Below are positions 10,201-20,255 of a stretch of 64,000 bases of DNA, in pieces. This stretch comes from Tribonema minus (taxonomy: Eukaryota; Sar; Xanthophyceae; Tribonematales; Tribonemataceae): positions 310,001 through 374,000 of the forward strand of contig JAFCMP010000001.1 in assembly GCA_017506865.1 (NCBI GenBank). Reading direction: 5' to 3'. The position numbers were made by a program, and so were the translations under genes. How positions within the stretch are numbered: the stretch's first letter is position 1; every line of letters begins with the position of its first letter. Under the pieces are notes generated by a model. The model was not told the DNA's origin. It did not search any database and worked only from the letters and a program-made list of their open reading frames with translations.

Positions 10201-13200
10201 TTGAACTCATTGTCGCTTCGAGTACTTCTCTACTGCCGACGATGGTCACACAAGGGAATGATCTTCGACGTCGGGCGTCATACCATGAAAAACCCTAATC
10301 CAAGTAGGGCAAGCTATGGTGAATGCGGCGATGGTGTTGGGTGTGTATGGCGATGGTGTTGGGTGTATATGTCAGTAGGTCATAACCTACAGTCAATTAA
10401 GCAGGAATTGATGTAGGTTTTGCATCACCAGTGCCAAATCAGCAGGCATGCAACACCCAGGACATCGCAGTCAAGCACAGGCAGTGCAGCATTGTGGTTT
10501 GTTGTGAAGGATACGGGCAATTTGAGAGCGTATGGCACAGCATGCTGCAGTGAGCAGGCCACGGCGGCACAGTGCAAAGCGTCACAAGGCACACATTCAT
10601 GTATGCAAAATCATTATGGTGGGGCAGAGACTGGGCCATCTGTTGCACTGCATTCAACATGGGCAAATGTAAGCATACGCATACTATGTAGGTAGTAGTT
10701 GTTCCAAATATGTGAGCTCGGACAGTTCAGGGGGACATGGTTCAAGGACCATATGATTCTGAACGCTGAAGACTGTTGGCATAACAGCACTCGATGTGCG
10801 CAGTCGGTAGGCTTTGTATGGACCTATGCATTCGCTACGGATGAAAACTGCAGGACAAACGAAAGGAGCATTGCTGTGCATAGCTTGCTGACACTCGTCA
10901 TAGGTCTCCTGTGGCCAAGCTCCATGACACACACGGCAAGACTTGACTTGCCAATGGTAGGAATACAAACGGTTATAGAACTCCTTTGTCAACCCTAGAA
11001 CATGAGGACTCTTGAGCAAATCTGCATGTAGTGGCAGCCCATCCGGTGATCCTCCTGTAGCTGGTTGCCCGTGTCGCAATTGCACATGCGCAATTTGAGG
11101 GCCCGCACGTGATAAATCACCAGGACTGAATGAGTCCTCGGGTGAGACATTCACCGATGAATTCATGTCAGTTGTGCGCGTTTGCCCAAAAAGTATTGTT
11201 CACTCTACGAGAAGCCACTCTGGCACTATCTGCAACACGTCGCTGCTCACGTTGCTGCGGTATCTGTCGCGCATGAACATCAGACTGCCTAGCACGACGC
11301 GCAGAGACGTTGCTCACGTTGCTCTGGTGTTTCTCGCACAGACCGCCTAGCACGGTCAACAGCAGACCGTTGCTGACGTTGCGCTGTTGTTCCTCACATT
11401 GGCCGGGCCGCCTAGCACGGTCCACAGCAACCCCTGTTGCTCACGCTGCTCTATCGCGGTGGACACGACTAGCCACTCTTTGCACCTCTTCGCTTGCGAC
11501 CTTGCTGCTCTGATGCGACGGCCAATGAAGTGTTACTGCTGCACATTGCGGCTGCTGTTACTGCTGCTGCCACTGTCGCCGACACTGCGCCTTGCTCTTG
11601 GTGTCTTTGCTTCGACTCAGTGGTTTCGGTTTCGAAGTTCAACTTTTTTATGAGGACAGCACACAGACTTGAACTTTAAACACCATCCCTTAGGCCTCGC
11701 ACGAAGTAGAAGGCGTGCGCACGGCGCGCGCTCGCTTGCGCTCGCTCGCGGACCGTTGACGCCCGCCGACAATGCTCGCTTGACAAGAGCTGTCGTAGCT
11801 GCAGCGGCTTCGCCAGCACCGCCATTGCTGTCACCAGAGATGTCCGCTATCGCCACCACACAATTTTGTGCTCGCACCCTAGTAAACGCCCCCTCCGGGC
11901 CCTAGTAAACGCCCTCTCCCCCTTGTAAACGCCCCCTCTGCTAGCTGGCATTTCAAAATGGAGCAGCTAAGCCCCCCCCCCCTTGTACAGGCCCCTCCCC
12001 CCTGTATACGCCCATGGGCGTGCTTGCCAGAGTCCCAGATCCGCACGCCCGGGGGGGCGTTTACTCGGGCATTCACGGTAGTGCGCTCACGTGGTTGTGC
12101 TATGTACAATCAAAGTTCCGCTTGATGCAGCTGAATGTTGCGTTCACTGGAAACGCTGAGCACTGTTGTCGCCTGCACCTGCGTCAGTTACAAACAGTTA
12201 CAGCTCGACACTGCAGCGGCGGGACCTCTTAGTGTGTTGCGTCCTCTGACGGCGATAATGCAAAACAACGTGTGCTCTGCTGATGCAAAGTGCGAGCATT
12301 ACCACAACGACAGACACATGCGATTAGCAGCCCACCAATGCCCTCTTAGGGTTAGGGTTAGGGTTAGGGTTAGAAGGCAACCTGCACTTCACTGCACGCA
12401 TTGTTCTTACAAACTGTGCGCATCATCAGGGCGCGCATCTCGGTCAGCTGCGACTCATAGCCACCTGCACGCGGACTGCTTGACCGTTACACGCAGTGAT
12501 TGACATGGCGCACAGTCCACTTTTTCAACAGCAATGCCATCATGCACTAGTGCCAGGTAGCATGCGCGCCGCTGACGCTGTGATTATGATTGCCGCGTCA
12601 GGGAGCGGAAACTGGCAACACCACGTGCAATCAGCAGATGACGGAGTGGTACATGCATCTAGACGAAGAAGATGAACTGGCAGGCGTACAAATTCGTATG
12701 CAAAAGATGCGCAATTTACTTCAATGACGATCCTCGCTGTTGCCCTACCTCATGGCAGTGCTCTATCCTCCCATGCAACGCTGCTGCTCTTTCCGCTGCC
12801 GCAGCTTATAGTTGCCGCAGGGATGCTCACCGTGCCCGCCATTGCCACTGAGATTGCCGTCGCCAAGGTGGCCAAGGTGAGAGCCTGACTCTGACTCACC
12901 ACTTGTCGCGAACTTTTATTATTCAAAAATGTTTCAAAGGGTAGGGACCCTTTCAGGGTGCACACCGCACCCAGAGCTGCCAACTTCCGTAGCACCAGCG
13001 GCGCGTGCCAGCTTTGGTTATCGTGCAAGTATCGGAAGTGCTGACGTGAACATGACATTGGCCTGAGCCATGCTGCACGGCATTGCTGTCCCCGCCAGCA
13101 TCTCGCGCAACTAGCAGTTCCACATTGCACCGACACAAAACACTGGTGCCAGTGTCGCTGCGGGGCGCGTTCTGTCAGCACTTGAGACGCACATTTGAGT

Positions 13201-16200
13201 GTCTTCACTGGTGAAGCTATTTAAATGGTGCCTTGCCATCGGATCACAAAGTAGTCTACATCACGCAAAGCAAAGTGGAGCGTACCTTTTTGTGTGTGTG
13301 TTCATAATTGGTTTTGCGATCCACCCGTCAGTTCACTCTTTACCGCCGTGCGTAGGCTGCGCATGTTTATAAGCGCGCCTTGCAACCTCTGTGTTGATCA
13401 CAGCCTAACTAGCTTCGCGCCTGTGCTCTCCCTCTTGCTGCCGCCGCCGCCGCTGCTGCTGCTGCTGTTGCTGTTGCTGTTGGTGACACATAATCCGACA
13501 GCCGTTCCTGACGACTTTCCTGCGTGGTATTGTGTGCAACTGGATGGTCTGTATGGTAAGCGCACTTGTCTGCACTCTATACGCATACCTTTCGCGTGAA
13601 TGGCAGCCCTGCTCACAATCTCAGTGCATACCCAGAGAAGTCGGCGAAGGCGGCGCTGTCGCATGTGGTGGTACGTTGTGCTCGCCACAAATCCAGCTGG
13701 CGATGACTTCCATGAGGGCAGCGCTCGACCCATGTTGGATGTCACAGGTTGCAGTTGCTCCAAAAACACCCATATCATGTGCGCATCACGTGTTTTCAGC
13801 TGGCTGGAGTTGCCCAACCACCGCATTTACGCGGACACGAAAGTGGGCCTGCAAGCCAACGTAGTGCAGATGCTACAAAGGCTGGGCACAAGGCACAGCA
13901 ATTGAGAATGTATCTGAATCATACCCCATCAATGACTTTGTGCATATGTGCTGTGTGCTGAAGCTCTTCACAACATCAAGCACTTCACGGCCAGCTTCTT
14001 GTGCAAACGCGTGCGCTCATTGAGTCATGGAGTCACTTGCGTTGAGATCATCATGCGCCGCTGTCATGTGCTTTTCACGTTCTTGCTAGGAAGTGATCTT
14101 GTTGCAAGTGCCGTCCTCTCACACGGTCTCATCTACGCACACTCTCTGCGACCTTTATGACAGGCTGTGTGGGTCGCCAGTGGATGTTCCACTCTTGGCG
14201 AGAAGTACCTGGCAATGGTACGTGTGCATGGACTTCATTGTATTTATGTATTCGTTTCAGGTTGTACTCAAAGGCGCTGTTGCGGTCAATAATTTTGTGA
14301 ACCAGAACAGTATTCCGCCAGAGCGCGCTGTGTGCATGGCACTGGTAATGCTGCGCAGTGCTCGATTTGTTATGCACCACCAGGCTGAGTTGTTCAGGTG
14401 ACCTCGTGCCAAAACCTGTGGTTCTGAATCAATGTTGGCCGTGTTTGGCATTCTGTTCGGTCATCTGTTTGAGGTGCGCCCAAAAACACCGCTGATTCCA
14501 GCATGAACCGCAGCGGAACTCTTGGTGAACTCTTGGTGTTGGATGCTGGCAGCAAATTGCAGAGTGACGATCGTCAGAGATGCAGTACCTGAGCCGATAA
14601 GTGGCAGTTGATGAATCAATATCTGCTCAGTGGGCCTTCGCTGTGCACGCGCTCCTCCTTCATGCGGCAGCAAATGACATGTGCTTTATGTATCAGTACT
14701 TCACATACTTCGAAGTAGTATGCTCAATCAACACGTAGGCGAGACCTGACCTCAGCAGCATGCACTGAGTCTATCTGTCACTCCCCTGGCTCACTGTTGT
14801 CAAAACAGGTTCTGCCGGTCTCCGCGTTTGTGGCGTTTGGTGCTGAGCACTCCATTGCCAACATGGCGCTCATCCCCCTCGGGTAAGCAATGTGCAATGT
14901 GTCTGCGCAGCGCTGTACCTGACTCATGTCTTCCATAGGAAGACATGTGCATGGCTGTTGAACTCACCCTCTCTCGATGGAGACGGGTATCTTGACAAAT
15001 GCTGTGAAGCGCATTGGTTGTGGAGTGTTGCATATTTAAACGCTTCAAATACTGCGCGGCACCGGGTGGACTTTTGTAATAATGTGAGCGGGTGTGAGCA
15101 GTTCAGCTGAGGAAACAACAACTCAAGTACATGTATTCCTGCGCGCATGACGAGTTGGTGCGTGCAGCAACTTGCGCTCGTTGCACTTAGACCCACTTGG
15201 CGACGACACATCACCCTGTGGGTCACAGCAATCTTGCACTCCAGTGCTGAGCAGTATGCAAAGGCATCAGCTGCGTCATCTATGCGGCAACGTCGGCACT
15301 ACATACATATTTGCACTGTCTCATACATGCATCAACTGCACATTGTGACTCGCGCCAAGGGTATATGTGCAGTTCGTGCCGCCGACTGCTCCGCGTGCAC
15401 ACGACGACTGTCGGCTGCGCTGCGCACGCGTGTGCATGATGTTTGGCACTTTGCCGCTCGCCCTTGAATCTCATGCACTTGGAGCAGCCTTTTCGGTGGT
15501 GGCGCCAAGGCCGTTGTGGCAGATCACCTCGCTAGGTACTGTTTTTAGTAAGACTATGTACGCCATGATGCTCCTGTAGTGGAGGCTGGGGGTTGAGCCA
15601 TACATGGCCCACACACCATGATGATCGTTATAGCATCCAATGTAGTTGCACCTGCAAAGTATGAGTTCTCACACGCCCTGTGCAAGAATTTATGCTTTAG
15701 GTGTCATCACAGTCCAAGCAGTTGTGCTATGTGATTGCTTCGATGGTGGAACTGGACCAAGTGTGTGTTGATAATATTCCCGCTTTGAACCGCGCATGCA
15801 GACTGCTCACTGCTCAGTGTCCTTAAGGTGCTGAAACGCCAGCTCTTGCGACTCTCTCGTGCAGCTGCTTTGAGTTACTTGGCCACTTTCAGGCCAGTGC
15901 AAGCTAAAATTGCTTGCATGTACTCATTGTACTCTCCTCAAGCACCTGCGCACTGTTGTTGCTTGGCAGTGATGACAAGAGTCTTTGAACTAAAAGTCGT
16001 CGCTTTTTCTACACAAAGTTGCACTAGCGCTGCTGCTGCAGATTTCGAACAGTCATTGTCATACGCGTTCCCATGCCGCTTTGCCTAGAGCGCACACACT
16101 ATACGCATGTGTCGCTGCGCAAACCGATAGCGAATTGTCTGTGCTCATTTTTTAGTCTGTCAAAATGGAGAAGTTTATTCTCGATGCTCACAAACCGCTG

Positions 16201-16403
16201 AGTTCACATGCAATGTGCTCAACGCGCTTTTGCCTGCGGCAACCTCAACTTTTTGCAGCATGGCCGGCGGCGCCAAGGTGAAGTGGATCGACTTCCTGAC
16301 CAAGAACCTCCTGCCTGTGACACTAGGCAACATTGTCGGCGGCGCCCTCTGCCAGGCCGCACCATACGGCTCTGTCTACGGAACGCTCGGCAAGAAGCGG
16401 TAG
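7237..16403 (+). CDS. NAR1: Formate/nitrite transporter (FNT family, NAR1-like), 11 exons
   Basis: Pentameric FNT channels move nitrite or formate. In algae NAR1 brings nitrite into the plastid. Exons: 7237-7285, 7387-7509, 8000-8110, 9042-9099, 9463-9512, 9784-9902, 12805-12876, 13502-13555, about 13638-13670, 14809-14882 and 16259-16403, giving about 295 aa. Visible blocks are a signal peptide (MKGAIALVCLLAGSAA), VMPPAALYANAVAIG, SVVSGAHIAFGALLAL, the family signature LVAGGELFTGN, FIGNFIGTILVCK, FLRGIVCNWMVCM, FVAFGAEHSIANM and VTLGNIVGGAL. Exon phases agree throughout except around exon 9, whose acceptor I could not settle. Intron 3 starts GCAAGT, a GC-AG intron. Intron 6 carries a mobile element. 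The leader suggests secretory or complex-plastid entry, but no clear Phe cleavage motif is visible. The NAR1 name and plastid location are inference. Confidence 0.92.
10684..11166 (-). pseudogene. Helitron-associated protein fragment (DUF6570-like)
   Basis: A 160-residue open frame begins NSSVNVSPEDSFSPGDLS, has a Cys pair in SCRVCHGAWP and ends with LEPCPPELSELTYLEQLLP. Proteins linked to Helitron transposons commonly show a CxxC module followed by a P-x-E-L-x-x-L-T-x-x-E-x-L-L block. I base the call on that resemblance. The upstream sequence on the same strand encodes the RARRSVRETPEQREQR repeats typical of the N-termini of such proteins. Stops and frame changes separate the pieces. The SVNxSPExxFSPG block recurs near 44.85 kb. 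Confidence 0.5.
11230..11470 (-). repeat. Tandem repeat encoding Arg/Glu-rich RxxRETPEQREQR units
   Basis: About 60-66 bp units built around GACCGCCTAGCACGGTC with GTTGCTCACGTTGCTCTGG. On the minus strand a unit reads RARRSVRETPEQREQR, followed by diverged copies. The repeats are imperfect and frames shift between units. A related array lies at about 45,020-45,290. Confidence 0.6.
12349..12374 (+). repeat. Interstitial telomere-like repeat
   Basis: Perfect TTAGGG units repeat about four times inside intron 6 of the FNT gene, just outside the TA-flanked element. Confidence 0.95.
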
Positions 16404-17277
16404 AATTCCCCGTGTCCGCCGTGTGTTTTTGTGGCATAGCCCCCAAATGACTGAGGACATCACGGCGGCAGCAGAAGTGAATGGCCTTTATAGATGAAGC
16501 AACGCGTGCTGCTGCCTGCGCAGCAGTCACCTCGCTGGAATGATGCTAATAGACGATGGTGCTCAGCTGAAAGCAGCATTTTGGCTCGATGTGGAATGTC
16601 CAGTTATGGCAGAATGGCTTTACGGCTCCTGCTGCAAAATGTACAACAGCGTTCATGTTTTTTGTGGGGTTGCGGTGTGTCTGACGTTTGCATGATGTTA
16701 CTGTTGTGGCTGCCGTGCACACTGCAACGTGGCCGTAGGCATGAAACTGTGATGAAACGCAAGAGTGCTGAGATGTGCTGCGCAGAATGCATCTTCAAAA
16801 GTATCGTCACATTTTTAAAACGTCCTGGCGCGCTATCTACAGAGCGTGCCTTGTGCACACATGACAGGCTAATGATGCTGGAGCGTGACAGAAACGCCAC
16901 GAAAACCACGTGGTACAGCTGGCCTCAATTATGCGAATGGCTTGGCAACGACTCGTGCAACACGTCAAATGAGGTTTGCAATAGTGACATGCGTGTTTCT
17001 TCACAGCACCCCAGAGCATGCATGCAAGTGACAAAGGTTTCCATTGCAGGATCTGCTGCCAAGCAACACAAGCAGGCGGCGGCGATGCATTGACATATGT
17101 CGAAGGCGCTGACCAAGTTGACAATCACTTCTTCAGGTATTTACAAAGTCTTGCAGCCTTGTTGTCTATCGGCAGCGGTGCCAAGGGCTGCTAGCTTCAC
17201 TGCACGCTACGCAGATGTGTCTCAGCACTTCAAGTGGGCTGATCTACCTGATTGCCATTTTGGTACAATTGCGCTGC

Positions 17278-17403
17278 TTACTGTTGCAGTTGAAGTTGAG
17301 AGCCCATCGCGCCGCTCTCCCACCCCCTCCTGCGGTAGACGATCAGCTCGTCATGGAGCCCCTGCCACTGCGGTATGTGCAGCCTGTCCACCTGCTCCCA
17401 CTA
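17278..17403 (-). pseudogene. In-frame continuation of the methyltransferase beyond TAG
   Basis: Forty codons in the same frame after the TAG read WEQVDRLHIPQWQGLHDELI and then VYRRR, ending at TAA (17280-17278). This is the conserved family C-terminus, so coding was maintained here until recently or is still translated. Boundary GT and AG dinucleotides would allow removal of a 24-nt segment containing the stop, but such a short intron would be exceptional. Confidence 0.75.
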
Positions 17404-18528
17404 CTCAAGGTCCACCTCATCAAAGAACATGGTGCACCCCCCGCCCCGGTCCCCATATATATCGGGCCCCCCGATGAAGATGACGATGGGGCCCCGGTAC
17501 TCGCGCAGGTAGCTGTGGCCGTCGTCGCCGAACTGCCAGCACAGAAAGAGCGCGCGGTCCTCGCAGCCGCCGTGCGCGCGCAGGTACTCGACTCCGTTCC
17601 GAGCCACCGTGTCCGGAAAGTGCCGCCCCATGGTTTTATAATACTCTTCCACGGCGACCACGTCAGCGCCGTACTTCTGCAGCAGGCTGGCCCAGTAGCC
17701 CGTGCCCGATCCGATCTCCGCGATTCTGGGCCTGGTGGCGTCGCCGCTGACGACCGACGCCCACTTGACTATCAGCTCCAGGGCCGCGTGCGAGGGGATG
17801 GCCCATGCGTAGTCCGAGACCGCGCGGTCTCTGACCGAGCACCAGTGCTTGCCGTCTCGTGAGAGGGTGTACTCGCCGTTGACGCCCGAGCTGAAGGCCG
17901 CTGGGTTGCGCTTGTACTTCAGCCAAAGCTCCAGGTAGGGATTGGCGACCCTGCAATAGCAGACAGCGGCATCGGCACGCAGGCTGTGGGATGGGAACAG
18001 GTCGCAACGATAAGCCGCCTGCGCATAACGCATTCACACAACGGCCGATTAAAGCTCTCCGAGCATCTGGTGCAATGCGGTCTCGCTCTCTGTGCAATGC
18101 GGTATCGCGATGACCACGCTGCCAGTCAACGCATTATGGCCAAAGTTCAGACTGCTGAAACACGAACTATATGCTGAACTTGTCTCTAGAACCCTCGGTT
18201 ATGGCAGCGTCGACATCGCCTCGAGATCTCACAACTTAAACGTGTCAGATACAATCCTGCAGGGCTCGTTGCAAGCTTCGAACGGTGGGCGATCGGCGGC
18301 TTGCGGCATCATCAGTGGTGTTAGAATTTCAAAGAAAGCGTCGAGGCTGGCCTTCATCTCCGCTTTCTCGTCCATGGAACTCGTGTCGCTACTGGGAACG
18401 CTGGACCGTGGCATCATCACCGCGCTTGAAGGCCTTCGGATCGGGACCAGCCCCCTCACGTTGCCGACCAGTGCATAAGCCAGTGACCGCATGCACAGAA
18501 GACCGGCGATTCCTGCCTTCAGCTTCAT
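17401..18528 (-). CDS. Class I SAM-dependent methyltransferase with signal-type leader, interrupted by an in-frame TAG
   Basis: Two exons, 18528-18236 and 17950-17401, joined by a GTTGTG-to-AG intron with matching phase. They give 280 residues up to the TAG. The N-terminus MKLKAGIAGLLCMRSLAYAL looks like a signal peptide. DYAWAIPSHAALELI and IAEIGSGTGYWASLL (the SAM-binding glycine loop) are followed by DVVAVEEYY and the strand YRGPIVIFIGG. The family is a widely distributed but uncharacterised methyltransferase group. Its usual C-terminal block (W-E-x-V ... IPxWxGxHDxLxVYRR) is present in the same frame right after the TAG (17400-17278). The gene is therefore truncated by a single nonsense codon, or read through. 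Substrate unknown. Confidence 0.78.
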
Positions 18529-20255
18529 TGTGGACAGCTACCTAGGTATGTAGCGATTGTTGATTGATTTTTTGGCGTGTTTCATTCTCTCGGCCCAAAG
18601 TTCAACTGCAACCTTCTCACGCCCCAAGTTCAAACTAGGTTCCTGCACGTCGAGGTTCCTGCACCACGTCGACGATCGCTGCACGTCGACGATACCATCC
18701 GCCTCCTGAGCCGCGTTGTATTTGGCACCCAGAAACAGCTTTCAGAGCCTTGTGTGAGTGCATGCATTTGCAACCAGCAACGGAGCAACTGGCACCATGT
18801 GATACGAAAAAGCGCGGTGTTAGCATCGTGATGATGTGTGAAGTGGATGAGTGAGATGCTATGTTGAAGCTGACTCTTGGTGGGCAGTTGGGAAACAAAG
18901 AGAGATAGAAAGAGAGAGTGCACAGAGACAAGCAGGGATCACCTGCGTTATTGTAGATGGTCCTCACAGCTAGCTGCACAGTCCAATGCTTGGGTGGGGG
19001 GCTTCCCTCAGTCTTGCTCCAGCGAGTTCCAGGAAGAGAAGTGTAACACTCTAATCTCTGGCCACTAGGGCCTAGGGTTGGAACTAAATTGTGGAGGTGC
19101 ATACAAACACCTAGAGAGACTAGGAAGCCCTTGGTACCTGGAACTAAGATGCACATCCGTAACACATGGCAAGAGTCCTACATGAAGAAAACGGCATGGA
19201 TTCAAACTGTCAGGAATTCCTGATGAATGCAACGAGCTTCAATTACAAACATCTGCCACCAACTATGATTCGTCGAAACATGAGCTGTCATCGACCCTCA
19301 TGCATTTTTAAAAGTGCACTGTAATTGTTCGCAAGCATCAAACCAAAACTCTCATTGAAAGTTAGTACTTTTTATTAATTCTCGCTCAGGGTGCGAAAAA
19401 GCCCAGATGATAGTTACTTCTATACCAAGTACAGCCAATGAAAGACTGAAGCATGCATTGTGACCTGTCATTTTCGCAAGGGCGCTTGTCAACGTGATAT
19501 GCCCAAAGCCGATGTGGAGTGCATGCGTGCCGCCAAGGCTATCATGTCAGGCTCTTTCAAATTTAACAGCACTTCAGCATTTGAACAGGATGCCATGTCC
19601 AATTTTGGCAAGGCAGTGGATCTATGGCACATGATGCATGAATAATCATGCTCATGCTTGTGCGGCAACACACCCTGATGCATATATACAAAAGAAAACA
19701 CCTCACCATGCCCCTCACTACTTGACAAGTTGTGGTATTTGCACAGATGCCGCTAATGGGAGCCAGTGTCCCAATGTAATGAGTCAAAACATGCCCCCCC
19801 GTCTCCCTGTATGTAGACACAAGGCTGCAAAGAAAAAGGATCTGTTATCGATCAAAGTGGCTCTGGCTCAGGTAGCATACCACCTCATCTCAGCTGCCTC
19901 ATCATCATCTGTATCCACCCCCAACCTCAACTGTAACCCTGGTGTCAAGCGAGTACGCCCGCAGCACACACACGGGGTCCATGTCTGCGCCGAGCACTCT
20001 TGCGCGTCAGCGCCTGCTGCGTGCAGCCAGCACCGCTAAACAATACATACCCCATACATGAGCCATCATGCTGAGCCAGTCTGTGCTGAGCAGCGCTCAA
20101 CCTGAGGCATGCCACCACTGAAGCGCTTCTGACGAGGGCGCGGACACACGCAGCGCCTGGTTCTCACACACGCGCGCTTGACCATCACGATAGTCTCTGT
20201 TTTTTCACACGCGCTTGACCGCAACGGTGTTGACCATCACAGTGGTTCCCATCTC
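18529..20255. other. Intergenic stretch, one LINE scrap
   Basis: There is no recognisable gene between the methyltransferase start and the fibrillin 3' end. Apart from a LINE 3'-end scrap near 19,366-19,410, only short shadow frames are seen. Confidence 0.6.
19366..19410 (-). mobile_element. Ultra-short LINE 3'-end copy (about 45 bp)
   Basis: GTACTTTTTATTAATTCTCG, followed by CTCAGGGTGCGAAAAAGCCC and AGATGA, matches the last 45 bp of the 6 kb element with one substitution. Similarity ends abruptly on both sides. Confidence 0.85.

Larger units (their letters stand above)
9982..12078. mobile_element. TA-flanked element with C-rich terminal inverted repeats in FNT intron 6
   Basis: The left end CCGTAAATGCCCGAGTAAAC and the right end (reverse complement) CCGTGAATGCCCGAGTAAAC match over about 27 bp with one mismatch and are each bordered by TA. 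Subterminal direct repeats (ACGCCCATGGGCGTGCTTGC near 10037 and 12008) and many TGTAAACGCCCCC units line both ends. The interior holds Helitron-type coding remnants (10684-11450), so this may be a composite: a TA-target DNA transposon that swallowed, or was invaded by, another element. No transposase for the TIR element is recognisable. Confidence 0.65.

Noticed and set aside
17278-17450. TAG reassigned to an amino acid in this organism
   Set aside because: The FNT gene terminates properly at TAG, and other genes use TGA and TAA as stops.
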